Below are positions 1 through 11,519 of a DNA stretch of 64,000 bases, piece by piece. This DNA comes from Malaya genurostris (Eukaryota > Arthropoda > Insecta > Diptera > Culicidae): the NCBI RefSeq assembly GCF_030247185.1, contig NC_080572.1:96769198-96833197 (forward strand). Direction: 5' to 3'. Both the position numbers and the translations under genes were made by a program. How positions within the stretch are numbered: position 1 is the first letter of the stretch; every line of letters starts with the position of its first letter. A model generated the notes under the pieces. It was not told the DNA's origin. It searched no databases and saw only the letters and a list, made by a program, of their open reading frames with translations.

Positions 1-1500
1 GGATTTCCGAACTACTTCAAACATCGTTTTCCGTCATCTACTCATCAATTCCGGTTCGGAAGTACCCACATTGTAAGGGTTTTTAGGAATATTGATAAAC
101 CGGAACTCGCCATCTTGGATTTCCGAACTACTTCAAACATCGTTTCCGTCATCTACTCATCAATTCCAGTTCGAAAGTACCCACATAGTAAGAGTTTTTA
201 TGAATATTGATAAACCGGAAGTCGCCAACTTGGATTTCCGAACTACTTCAAACATCGTTGTCCTTCATCTACTCACCAATTCCGGTTCAAAAATACCCAC
301 ATTGTAAGGGTTTTTAGGAATATTGATAAACCGGAAGTCGTCATCTACTCATCAATTCCGGTTCGAAAATACCCACATTGTAAGGGTTTTTAGGAATATT
401 GATAAACCGGAAGTCGCCATCTTGGATTTCCGAAATACTTCAACCATCGTTTTCCGTCATCTACTCATCAATTCCAGTTAGAAAGTACCCACATTGTAAG
501 GGTTTTTAGGAATATTGATAAACCGGAAGTCGCCATCTTGGATTTCCAAAGTACTTCAAACATCGTTTTCCGTCATTTACTCATCAATTCCGCTTCGAAA
601 ATACCCACATTGTAAGGGTTTATAGGAATATTGATGGACCGGAAGTCGCCATCTTGGATTTCCGAACTACTTCAAACATCGTTTTCCGTCATCTACTCAT
701 CAATATTTTTCCGAAAAAACCCACATTGTAAGGGTTTTTACGGAATATCGACAAACCGGAAGTCGCCATCTTGGATTTCCGAACTACTTCAAACATCGTT
801 TTCCGTCATTTACTCATCAATTCCGCTTCGAAAATACCCACATTGTAAGGGTTTCTTGGAATATCGACAAACCGGAAGTCGCCATCTTGGATTTCCGAAC
901 TACTTCAAACATCGTTTTCCGTCATCTACTCATCAATTCCAGTTCGAAAGTACCCACATAGTAAGGGTTTTTATGAATATTGATAAACCGGAAGTCGCCA
1001 ACTTGGATTTCCGAACTACTTCAAACATCGTTTTCCTTCATCTACTCACCAATTCCGGTTCAAAAATACCCACATTGTAAGGGTTTTTATGAATATTGAT
1101 AAACCGGAAGTCGCCAACTTGGATTTCCGAACTACTTCAAACATCGTTTTCCTTCATCTACTCACCAATTCCGGTTCAAAAATACCCACATTGTAAGGGT
1201 TTTTAGGAATATCGACAAACCGGAAGTCGCCATCTTGGGTTTCCGAACTACTTCAAACATCGTTTTCCTTCATCTACTCACCAATTCAGGTTCAAAAATA
1301 CTCACATTGTAAGTGTTTTTAGGAATATTGATAAACCGGAAGTCGCCATCTTGGATTTCCGAACTACTTCAAACATCGTTTTCCGTCATCTACTCATCAA
1401 TTCCGGTTCAAAAATACCCACATTGTAAGGGCTTTTAAGGCATATCGACAAACCGGAAGTCGCCATCTTGGATTTTGAACCGACCCCAAACATCATTCTC
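1..1500 (+). repeat. ~116-bp tandem repeat array (about 13 units)
   Basis: Direct reading shows a unit beginning GGATTTCCGAACTACTTC that recurs at 1, 117, 232, 424, 540, 656, 773, 889, 1005, 1121, 1237, 1353 and 1470, so the period is 115-117 bp. One unit near 340 lacks about 30 bp, and the last unit diverges after 1475. Each unit contains ACCGGAAGTCGCCATCTTGG. Short frames at 92-307 and 631-1080 are only the repeat read through. The array continues off the left edge. Diverged copies in reverse orientation lie at about 55040-55310. It is non-coding satellite-like DNA of unknown origin. Confidence 0.93.
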
Positions 1501-1702
1501 TTGCACCCACTTATCACATCCGTTCCGAAAATGGCTATGTGATTGGGGGTTTCTACATTTATTACACAGAACTTTTTTTACGAAGTAAATTCCAGATAAC
1601 GTAAACTTTTTTTACGAACCAAATCCCAAATAACGTAAACTTTTTTCACGAACTACCTCCATTTACCAACCCCCGTTTAGTTCGTAAATGGAGGTTTCGC
1701 TG
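1501..1702. repeat. Short repeats with ACGTAAACTTTTTT motif and a small hairpin
   Basis: Three spaced copies of a motif like ACGTAAACTTTTTTTACGAA lie at 1565-1650. They are followed by an inverted pair (CCTCCATTTAC near 1656, GTAAATGGAGG near 1685). The same poly-T/ACG motif occurs reverse-complemented at 54860-54945, beside the reversed 116-bp units, so both belong to one dispersed family. Confidence 0.6.
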
Positions 1703-2649
1703 TATACCATTCTACCGTTGATTTCAAGTAGAGGCAAGTAGCAAGATCTTGCCAGAAGAAAACAGGATCTTCTTGGCTTCGAATCATGGGTTTTTGTAAA
1801 CATTCCTTGATAAACATAGAAGTCGTTTTTGTAAACATTCCTTGATGTATATTGCGCTGTTCATTGAAGCAGTGATGATGAAGGGTTTCGAAATCTCACC
1901 GCAACTACAAATTGCTTGCCATACCATAGCTTTCTTACCAAATTTTTCGACTTTAATCGATGTCTCGGACTGGTTTAACACTTGCCCGTCTCGAACCGCA
2001 TAATATTGTGGTCCCGGCAAGGATTTCTAATCGACTTTAACGTAGGTTTCGTCGTCCATGATTATGCAGTTCAAATTTCCACCAAGAATCGTATTGTACA
2101 TCTTTCGAACCCTCGGCCTGATCGATGCTTCTTGTTTCGGACTACCTTTTGGTTGTTTCTGCTTCTTATAGGTTCGAAGATTCAAACGTTCTTTAGCACG
2201 AAGAACATTCGACTTCGAAGTGCCCACTTTTTTGGCTACATTCCGAACTGAAACCTCCTTCTTTTGCTCGAACGCCTTCAGTATACGTTTATCTAACTGA
2301 GGGTTAGCAGGACCTTTTTTCGACCCGTTTTCGGTTTATCCTCAAAGGTGTTATCCTCACCGAACTTTCTGATTGCATTTCGCACGGCTTTTTCACTTAC
2401 TCCTTCCATTTTTGCTATCTTTCTCAGTGACAGTTCGTGTTCTATACACCATTTGTACACAATTTTCCGACGTTGTTCTGCTGAAAGTCCACGCATTTCG
2501 AAACAAACTAATGAAAACGAATAAACAACTGCACAAGTGGTTAGAGAAGAGTGTAAACAACAGGACGCAGCCATAAAAATTGACAGATTCTGAACCATTG
2601 CGAAATGGAAGCGGTTTTTGGTTGCGTCCATACCTTCTGGGACAGTCTT
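1703..2649 (-). mobile_element. ITmD37E-type DNA transposon, copy 1, truncated at its 3' end
   Basis: The 5' terminal inverted repeat is intact at the right edge (reverse strand AAGACTGTCCCAGAAGG, flanked by TA at 2650-2651). It matches the terminus of the fuller copy at 35586-38133. The transposase relic reads leftward and homology stops at about 1703, roughly 400 bp before the other terminus should appear, where the repeats from 1-1702 take over. A small tandem duplication around GTTTTTGTAAACATTCCTTG lies at 1792-1845. The DD37E family is known from mosquitoes; the assignment comes from spacing in the fuller copy. Confidence 0.82.
1784..2631 (-). pseudogene. DD37E transposase relic (Tc1-mariner superfamily), copy 1
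   Basis: Three minus-strand frames read in order as one broken transposase. Segment 2293-2631 carries the N-terminal helix-turn-helix (LSAEQRRKIVYKWCIEHE, then SLRKIAKMEGVSEKAVRNAI). Segment 2027-2227 carries the linker and the first catalytic block with MDDETYVK. Segment 1784-2020 carries the core ending in VWQAICSCGEISKPF. The frames do not join cleanly (shifts near 2290 and 2025), and the second Asp and final acidic residue are lost with the 3' truncation. The enzyme would have cut and rejoined DNA at its inverted repeats in the nucleus, inserting at TA. This copy cannot be active. Confidence 0.85.
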
Positions 2650-2651
2650 TA

Positions 2652-2888
2652 CGATATTCTTTCAAAATTGAGTAACAATCTATGCCTCTAGTGACTGAGA
2701 TGATCTAAGTTTGATTCTTCGTCAACATCAACACCCGCATTCTAGTGAATCCTACTATGAAATCCATAGGTAATGATGTTTAATATAAATTAAACATTAA
2801 ACATTCACTGAACGAATCAAACCATCTTCTAAACCTTTCTAAGGTTTTTCACAAACTCTCATAAACCAATTTTAGCTCTCTAAGAAGA
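2652..2888. other. Unassigned AT-rich spacer
   Basis: Nothing recognisable lies between the transposon end and the start of the composite repeat shared with 25.5 kb. Confidence 0.5.
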
Positions 2889-3513
2889 AAATCAAATACT
2901 CATTGCAAACGGTGGACAAGGTCAAAGTCGACAGCTTTTTAAATTTTGATAATCCTTTTGAAATCAATACCAAGATTACAACACAAGTATTGTCTCAAGA
3001 TGACATTATTGAGACAAATTATGATGAAATTAGGACAATCATTAGCCCACTCAAAAACATGAAGGCTCCTAAGAATTTTTCATAATTTTATTAAACATGT
3101 TACCTAATATTTCTTTTGCAATCATATTATGCAAACTTATTTTGAAATTTAATAGAAATCCAGTAAAAGCATCCGTTCGATGTGCTGTTTGTTGATAACA
3201 ACTAAGAAATGGTTTCTGATCCATTAAAAATTGCTGCCAAACTCTTGCAATTGTTGAACGAAACGTGGTATGTTGGCCCCATCTCCAATGGATTGTGTAC
3301 CATAAAACCTGTGTGGGACAATACGATGTTTCAAAACTTTTACTGAACTTCTCACTTAAACACAAAATGGAGTATTGCCTCCAACTTTTCATTTGCTTAA
3401 TCAGGAAAATCATGATATACTAAGATTAGGTCTGGTAAATTTTTTCCCTGATTTGCACTAAAATTCCCGACCTTTTCCCGGTTTTTCCGATTTTCCCGGT
3501 CACTTGCCACCCT
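2889..3513 (+). mobile_element. Composite repeat: LINE RT fragment joined to a DNA-transposon tail (copy 1)
   Basis: The left third (2903-3085) is a Jockey-like reverse transcriptase fragment. The rest (about 3090-3513) matches the right part of the element at 11520-12666 and of the copy at 25540-26346, ending in the same motif TCACTTGCCACCCT. Copies here and at 25.5 kb share both parts in the same order and orientation, so the join predates their spread. No matching left terminus (AGGGTGGCAAGTGA) was found near 2889. Confidence 0.7.
2903..3085 (+). pseudogene. Jockey-like LINE reverse transcriptase fragment
   Basis: The frame reads TTQVLSQDDIIETNYDEIRT and then KNMKAPKNFS. This matches the segment just before the reverse transcriptase domain of the LINE at 61755-64000, which reads STQVLSHDDIIETNFDEIKS and KNMKAPGNDG. 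Only about 60 codons remain, and homology breaks off at the conserved APGNDG motif. It is a fossil of that LINE family embedded in the composite repeat. Confidence 0.8.
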
Positions 3514-3519
3514 GGTTTA

Positions 3520-6500
3520 ACAATATTGTGTATGCAAAACTCTCACCAATTATAATGAAATAACTCCAAACGAATAACCTACTTATGAGTTTACATTTTG
3601 ACAAACCCCAGGCTCAGGTAGGAGAACTGTTGGGTAGTCATAAACACATAAATAACCGTTTAAACTAGGAATTTTTCGTTTGGATCCTTTCAAAAAACTT
3701 ATCCGTTTGTGAATGATCCGTTTATGACGCTGTTATTAGCTGCAATTATCGTCTAGTTCGTTCGTTCCACAGTTTTCAACCCTAATATCGTCATCCCGCA
3801 GAAGTGAACCGATTTCCATCTAATTTATTAGTACAAAACAAACACCGCACAAAGCACATTTCGCCGCTTGAGTGGTTTCGCTAGTTTGATGGAGCCCAAC
3901 CGCGTGGAAAGTCTTTCTCCCACTGGTACGGGAGCCAGCATGGTCGCGTGTCGATCGAGCATAAACCGTCACTCAACGCTACATGAAAATTACGTACACT
4001 ATAAAACATTTTATAGCAGCACACAAAAGGAATGACTTCACTAGAAGTTAAAGGATTCGGTCCCGTCACCCTAACATTGTTTCCTATCCCATATGGTGGC
4101 TACCGATGATTGAATATGGCAGTAAAATCTTACCTCGGCGAGTTTTCCCAGCAGTTACGTCATGCCGACCAGGGGTGACCTCGAGCAAGAAACGCTATGC
4201 TATATTGTCCAACCTCATTTACATCAATTAGATGCTTCGGACCGAACTGTGACATCGACCCCCGACGCACACACACAGGCACACCAACACACACGATCAC
4301 TGGCAACTTTGTGCTACTTTTGATGGTAAATCACATTAAAAACACTTTGCCGGTCTCGTCTCGTTTCCAGAAACCGTCCACCGGCCGTGAACACACCACA
4401 ATTAATTTTACTGACGCCAATTATCCAATCATTCACTTCCAACAGCACAGAAACGTCACCGTCTTGGTCTCGGTCTTGGTCGTCCTGATTTTGCCGCGGT
4501 CGTTCGGTTGGTTGCAGGTTTCGACTCCGTCTGTAAATAGCGAAGCAGTAGGGAAAAAAAAGTTAATTTAATAAAAAAATTCAATTTTCGTACCTTCTTC
4601 GCTGTTAAGCTCACTTTTTGCCTCGTGCTGTTTGCTGCTTCCGCTGAAGGCTATTGATGCTATTTGCAAACAAACCCCTTTCTGCCGACCCGAAAGCTAA
4701 GACCGGGGCTTACGAGGAAAGAGACACCGACCGACCGCAGTAACGGAAAAGCACCCGAACTTTCATATTCTACCAACTAGACGACGACGACGACGCCAAA
4801 GGGAAACTGGGTGTGTGTGTGTATGAGAAAGGTTGTGCAGCGAAAGTTCAAACGGCCCTTTCGGGTGCGATCCAAACGAGCTGCCATAGTTTTGTTCAGT
4901 GTTCAAGAAGGATCAAACAAAAAAAACAGGTCGATTTGATCTCCCATAAATCTGAGCCCCGTTTTGAAAAGATATTTCGGATCTTCGATGCAGAAAAGGG
5001 TAGGACATTTTTCAACCCGATGGAGCAGCTTGGTTTTTGACAAAACCGTGACCATGCCTCTTCATGCCAAAACCAGTTTATTTAAGAACAATATCGGCAT
5101 CGTTTCAATATTAAAAATGGTATTATCACGAAGGGTAAAATTTCTTTCGCCTAAACAATACACCCACTTGATTTATTACATATATTCTTGGTTTCCATTC
5201 ACTTTTCATTCGGTCGTGATGGAGCTGTTCGAAATCCGAAATCACTTAACCTTGCGACCCCGTGAAATTTTCTTTTCCTTCATTTTCCAGCCAACATTTG
5301 CAACAATTTCCATTCCCTTGAACCGAGACTCGACTTCGCTAAACGAAAACGTGCATTTACCGAACGCCACTTCACGTTCCCTTGGCGTTGCTGGTGAAGA
5401 GGATTGGGGGTGGCGAAATATCGCATGTAAGGTACCACAACCGAGAAGATCCGGAAGGAACAACAATAACTGCTTACAAGCAGCAGCAGCAGCAGCAGAA
5501 GCAGTAGCAGGAGTGAAGGAAACTTGCCGTGCGTTCGAAAGCTGTTGCACACGTCCCGTCCCGGTTGGCTTCGGTTGCCGAAATGCCGGAACCAGAAGTA
5601 GTAGGAATAAATTTTCTAAAAATTACCACAATTGATCACGTACGAACATGAATCTAAGGCCGCGGGTTCTACCGCCTCATCGCCGCTGCCGCCACCACCA
5701 TGACTGGCTGGCTTTGAACCACGAACGTATTCAGGTTCGCCTTTGTTCGCTCGAGAATTCTCTTCTTAGTAGTAAATCGCTGCATGAGCTTTTCATTCCG
5801 TTCACGGTGCGGCGAGGTGTGGTGAGGATTGCTGAGAGCAGGAACTATTTGGTGGAAATGCGACAATGCTTGTTGCGATCCATTGTTGAACATGGATGCA
5901 AATATGGTTCGCTGGTTGTACGAAACGAAGCACTTTTTTATATACTCGTTGGCACGGGCACTTATCGGGTCAGCAAAGAAGGTCACATGAGTGCGAAACT
6001 TGCTACTAATGCAGCTGATATTTATGTTTATATATCCCTCATGCTCACTTTCTCGATGTTGCATCAGCTTCCGTTAATGCCGATAAACTTGTAAGTCAGG
6101 AAAATAGTGCGGTTAGAATCAGAAGGTGAAGCACTCAACTCTTGAGTTAGTTATCGTATCATAGAAGGACTCTTAACATAATTTATGCATAGGGTTGCCA
6201 CTTGCACGGGCATACAAGCAGTGTTGGTGATTGCCGGAAATTTAACAGAAGCTGCTCGATATTTATCTATATTGTATACAACATTTTCAATCCGGTAGAA
6301 GATACTACAAGAACTCGAGTCTCTCAATGCATGAACTGCTAGAGAATTTTTCTACATTTCTTCGCTCCACTTCATATTCTGAGTATTTCACGGCCCTTAA
6401 AAAAATTACAGTCTAACAATGATTGGTGCTGTGTGGAATTTACCAAGAGAGAATCGCAAGTTGGCAATTATCCCAGAAAATCGAATCGATGATTCGACTT

Positions 6501-6660
6501 GATGATTCTCATACTAGGTTGCAATATTTCAAAACCCTTGTGTGGAACATTCACATACATTTTCGTAGACACAACCAGTACCGTAGTGAGTGTGAGGCGA
6601 TTGCCTCGGGCGCCAACAGCCAGGGGGTGCTAAATCATTATGGAATTGCAATAAACCTGT
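3520..6660. other. Single-copy-looking non-coding region with simple repeats
   Basis: No frame here resembles a known protein. Composition is more balanced than in the flanks, and I see no match to the repeats of this window. Simple-sequence patches include a CA-rich stretch near 4265-4300, GAC repeats at 4780-4797, GT repeats near 4808-4822 and CAG repeats near 5480-5515. The last produces artefactual poly-Ala and poly-Leu frames. Introns, UTRs or regulatory DNA of a host gene are possible, but no exon can be defended. Confidence 0.5.
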
Positions 6661-7139
6661 TTTAATCCACCTAGTGGTGTAATGATGCCTTTCTCAAATT
6701 ACTCAAAACATCATAAATATTACAGTAGAATTCTCTAAAACAACTGTTCATGGAATAGAAATAGGAAAGTTTGTTCGGACCTAATCTAACAAACTCTACA
6801 AATCCTGTTTATCATGTAGTTCCGGAACCGGAAGTAGTATCTACAACAAATTTAGGAATTCCGTATGAAACTGTAAGACTTTTTTTAAGTTTGTGAAAAT
6901 CGATTTGGTTATCTTGAAGAAAAGTGAGTGAAACCCTTTTGCAGCTTTTAATCACCTTTGGAACAGTTTTGAACCTAGTTAAACCTAGACTTACTATCTC
7001 ATGCTTTATTTCGTTTAAACCAATTAGACAAAATGTAACAAACGAAGCGAATTTGCGTTTCTGTTATTTCTGCATATGTAAATCAAGCTAAACAGCATGA
7101 ATCAGCAGCATAAAACATGTAGTAGGATTATTACTTTTG

Positions 7140-8660
7140 TTATTATTATTTGTTTATTTGTTAAAATAATCCATCTGACAATTAAAAGTCTTAATGAATA
7201 ACACGAAGTACAACGAACCAACTTATAAAAAGGACACACTTAATAATTTCTGTGAAAACTTGTGCGTCGGTTCACCATATTCAAAGAGATGCTCAACTTT
7301 GGAAAATGCACGTATACATGCTGTCATTGGTTCATGTTGTCCGAAAGTAGTACGATGAAATCTTGGTTGAAGTAGACTCGTCGAGCGTAGAGATCGCTGA
7401 GAAGCACGGAAGTCAAGAAGAGATAACAATTTTGGTGAATCAATATCGCTATTGTCTAGTTTAGCCACAAGTAACGCTTGTTGCATCTTTCTTCGTCGCT
7501 CTAATTCCAGGCCAATCAGACGACAGCGGTCAGGGTACGGTGGTAAATCCAGAGGGTTTTGCCATGGGAGGTGCCGCAGAGCCAACCGGACGAATCTCTT
7601 CTGTACACGTTCTATTCGTAAGTTCCAAACGAGTTGGTACGGGCTCCAAACCAAACATGCATTTTCGAGTAATGGACGCACCAACGAACAGTATAGCGCT
7701 TTTAGACAGTACGGGTCTTTGAAGTCTCGGCTAATTTTTGCTATGAAGCCGAGTTGTCGTGTTGCTTTGGAAATCAAAGTTGATCGGTGTTGGTTAAAGG
7801 TAAGCTTAGCATCCAGCAAAACGCCGAGGTCATTGACAACGTCGACTCTTCCAAGAGTTTATTCATCGATTTGATAGTCGAATATTATGCGCGATGAAAT
7901 GTTATAACTTGACATTTCACAGTACTAATAATTAAAAAGTTCCTTCTACACCAGCCAACGAAAATATTTAAAAGTTCCTGGAGACGAACACAATCTTCAA
8001 TAGACCGAACTGCCAGATACAGCTTCAGGTCATCAGCGTAAACCAGTTTGCATTCAACGCCAAGTAGTAAAGTAGCGTCGTTAAAGAACAGCACAAACAA
8101 TAGTGGACCTAGGTTACTACCCTGAGGAACACCAGATTTATTCGTGAAAGGAGAAGAAATACACGAGCCTTGCTGCACACGTAGCACTCTGTCGCATACT
8201 AAATAAGAGCTCAGCCATTTAACAAACATTCTCGAAGGGTCCAGTCGGGATAATTTTGTTACAAGTATTTCATGCACTATTCGATCAAACGCTGCTTTCA
8301 GATCAGTATAAATTGCATCAATTTGAGATTTTTCTTCCATCCGAGTGATACAGGTGGATGTAAAATCCAACAGGTTCGTGTTCACCGATCGTCCAGGCAT
8401 AAAACCATGCTGATCAGTACGTACGATGTACGTTTTAGATTTGGAAAGTACGACAGTGCTAACTACCAATTCAAAAAGCTTCGACGCTGCTGGCAAAATG
8501 GTTATACCGCGACCTATTGAATATCACACACAAAGGATCAGTCAAGACGTGGACGCATCGACTATAAACTACTGCTGGAATACCATCAGGTCCAGTAGAG
8601 TATGACTTTTTCAACCTTTTTGCAGCGGTGACGATCATTGACATCATTACACAACCGACA
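7140..8660 (-). mobile_element. 5'-truncated Jockey/CR1-like LINE inserted in the dispersed repeat
   Basis: The body covers the reverse transcriptase through the C-terminal end in two frames on the minus strand. The element ends at the left in AT-rich TAA-type DNA (7130-7170), the usual tail position for such a LINE. No endonuclease is present, which is typical of 5' truncation on insertion. The 3' part is homologous to 58824-59127. Confidence 0.8.
7223..8640 (-). pseudogene. Reverse transcriptase pseudogene of Jockey/CR1-like LINE
   Basis: Minus-strand frame 7885-8496 (about 203 codons) carries RT motifs in order: HGFMPGRSVNTNLLDF, DLKAAFDRI with the first catalytic Asp, SGVPQGSNLGPLLF, and the YADD catalytic box near residue 150. 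Weaker upstream sequence to about 8640 reads TGPDGIPAVV in another frame. A frameshift near 7820-7885 leads into 7223-7819, which holds the thumb and C-terminal region (LDAKLTFNQH, then RPLLENACLVWSPYQ). The enzyme would copy LINE RNA at a nicked chromosomal target. Frameshifts and missing endonuclease make it dead. The family call rests on motif wording. Confidence 0.85.
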
Positions 8661-9899
8661 CGGTAATACTTCCATATTGGCTGTGAAAATTGAATATTTT
8701 TTCAAATAAATTTGAATTCAATGACATTCGTTTATTCTATCAATCGCACTTATCATAGAATAGCTAAAATTTTATTCATCCGCAGCACCGTCTTTTACCA
8801 ATATCACACACAAGTAGCAGACATCCGTCACCGTTTCGATTCTTTAATAGCGTGTACGAAATAGAACAAAGCACGCATCATTTGTTTTGTGTTTTCTTCT
8901 TCTTTCGGTGTTTTACATATTGTCTTTCTATATGGCGATTTGAAAATTTTGACACTCATCGCACTGTAACTGCGGAACCGGAAGTCGGATCTGGATTAAA
9001 TTACACAGTATTTTTAAAGATAATATTAGCTTCAATTCAAATCATGATTTGTGAAAATCGGTTCAAGCATCGCAGGGAAAACGAAGTGAGTTCTATTTTT
9101 GGAGTTATCCTTCACCACTTTCGGTGCTTCCGGAACATGAAAAGGGGGAACCAGTGGTACCTAATTAAGTTTTTATGCTCACAAACAAACAAGCTCTGCA
9201 AACTAGAATAATTTATCAGACATTTTTATGAGATTTGTACCTGTTTTTGACCATCGTTTGTGAAAAACTACTAATGAAATTGGTAATTTTCCATTTATCA
9301 CGCTTTAGTTCCGGAACCGGAAGTCTGATCCGAATGAAAAGTTCTAGAAATTTTTAGGAAACTATAAAACCTTTCATTTGAATCTTAGTTTATAAAAATC
9401 GGTTGTGCCGTTTCAGAGAAAAATGAGTGCACACTTTCTCTCTAATTTTCACATATTACCATGTAACTCCGGAACCGAAAGTCGGATCCAAATAATATCA
9501 GGATATGGGACTGTTAGTTAGTTTTATTTGAATCTAAGTTTATGAAAATCGGTCCGGCCATTTCTGAAAAAAGTGAGTGCATATTTTTTTCATTTTTTGG
9601 AACATATCATCCTATATCTCCGAAACCGGAAGTCGGATCGGAATGAAATTCAAAAGCAGGCTATGGGACAATGAGACCTTTCATTTGAATCTTAGTTTGT
9701 GAAAATCGGTTCAGCCGTCTTCGAGAAAAGTGAGTGAATATTTTTGTTACATACATACACACATACACACACGGACGGACACACACAGACATTTGCTCAG
9801 TTCGTCGAGCTATGACATTCGGCCCTCCGGGCCTCGGTTAAAAAGTCGGTTTTCACAGTGATTGCATAGCCTTTCTATATAAGAAAGGCAAAAATATGC

Positions 9900-11510
9900 A
9901 ATTATTTTATGAAAAATTTATTTCATGGGGTTTTTTTTCGGGAAAACTATTTAAACTAGATTAAGTTTCAGATTAGTACTAAACTGCCACAAAAATCCGA
10001 TGAGATGCCGCCATAATCATTATCGTTCATAAACATGAAAATGCAATTACACAGTCATTTAAAATACAGAACCGCCATTTAGCGACGACCTTAACAATTA
10101 TTTTCCATGAGCAAGAGACGCTTTCTTCTTGATTGTGGTTGTGAACTTGGACCTACCAAAGATCTAATTCTCAGAGAGTAAACCTGCAAACCCCTTTAAA
10201 AGCAAAGTTAGATTTTCTGAAAGGTTCCCTGAAAGAGATTACCATTACCGAAAATTAACTATTATTCAAATGTGCAAGTGCGCAGATATCTGTATTACTG
10301 TTCACTGAACTGATATTGCACGTTTTGACGTAGGACTACTCTTTTAATTCTATATAGGAATGCGAAACAGTGATCAGGTCGCATCGAATCGAAGAGATAA
10401 AACTATATATTTCAGATAATTGATTGTCGAAACTTGAATAAATAACGAACAATGTATAACTTTCCATCTTTACCAAGCCGTAAATAAGACGAGAATTTCG
10501 TATGCATATTTCATCTCTTTGCAGTTCGCGTAGAATGGACGCGATCATTTAAACTGACCCTCTTCACACAATCGAAATTGTATTGATCGACTTGCATTCT
10601 GTGCGATTCGTTTGTGCCGTGGAAAAGGATTCTATGCTCATCAGGTTCCTGTGGGTTTTCATGCGCTTTTTGTCTTTCATGAGAGGCAATGATTTTTGTA
10701 GGAGTTCTGCTGATTTTTTCCATTTGAGATTCTGAACGCTGGGTATTTTGAGATCTCCGACATCGTAAATTTATAAATTTTCTTAAGCTGTTTCTCCGTA
10801 AAAAATTACAAAAAAAGTGTTTTTTGATTCAAATTATCCCTTTCTCCTCCCTTAATTGGTGAATTTAACTAAAAAATAACCGTTTCAACAAATGTTTTAT
10901 CATTATTAAGGGAATGAGAATTAAAGAATCAAATTTATCAAAAGTAAGATTTTTTTAGTTGTCTCAAAACAATAAGTAAATAAAATTAGAAAATCAAATA
11001 ATTTTTTCACCAAAATGCAGATTGAGGTCTTTCCGTGTAGCTGCCGGTCTGCAGGACTCACAGAAATTCTGCCGGTCCGCAGCACGACTGACGGCTCCCG
11101 AAGATGCAAATGTTATAATTCGTTATGACGTACAGTAATTATTCGTTGAGTTGAACTTTTGATAACTACCCAACGAAAGACATATTGGGAATCGCTAGAA
11201 AAAAGAGGGGATTTCGATTAACAAGATTATATCGCATGAGAGCATCTACGAGCAATATTTGATATACTTGCGTTCCTATCGTTTGTCCGATCAAGATTTA
11301 TGACGTAATTAAATCGGTAATTCCTTCTATGAGATTTAAAGTTCACTCGATACAATCAATCGAACTTTCAAGACAAGGTTCAATGAATGCTACGGAATTT
11401 CTTTTACTATGAATCGAATTAGCCTTTTAACTTCGCTTGAAACTGAACTTCAAACTCCTTTGCTATTGCATAATTGACAAATAAAAGAAATTTTGAACTA
11501 ATCAAATTTT
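9900..11510. other. Unassigned AT-rich region
   Basis: No coding or RNA feature recognised. The stretch around 10880-11020 resembles 56840-56960 (both contain a TTTTTTAGTTGTC-like block followed by AT-rich DNA and CACCAAAA or GCCAAAA), suggesting one further diverged repeat. Confidence 0.4.
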
Positions 11511-11519
11511 CCATTTGAC

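Larger units (their letters stand above)
6662..9895 (+). mobile_element. Mosquito-type dispersed repeat with internal ~160-bp units, split by a LINE
   Basis: The left end reads TTAATCCACCTAGTGGTGTA followed by GCCTTTCTC; the right end reads GCCTTTCTATATAAGAAAGG. The interior at 8960-9740 holds about five diverged units, each starting near CGGAACCGGAAGTCGGATC and containing GTGAAAATCGGTTCAGCC and GAGAAAAGTGAGTG. Near the right end are CA/ACACAC-rich DNA and GCCCTCCGGGCCTCGG. A minus-strand LINE occupies the middle. I associate this family with mosquitoes; it carries no coding capacity. Partial copies are at 27857-28270 (reverse) and 61190-61225. Confidence 0.72.

Noticed and set aside
1..1500. 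Regular spaced repeats reminiscent of a CRISPR array
   Set aside because: The whole ~116-bp unit repeats with no unique spacers, the host is a eukaryote, and the array is an ordinary tandem satellite.
5242..5552. Overlapping minus-strand frames with poly-Ala and poly-Leu
   Set aside because: Produced by the CAG-repeat patch at 5480-5515; no domain on either side and no start context.
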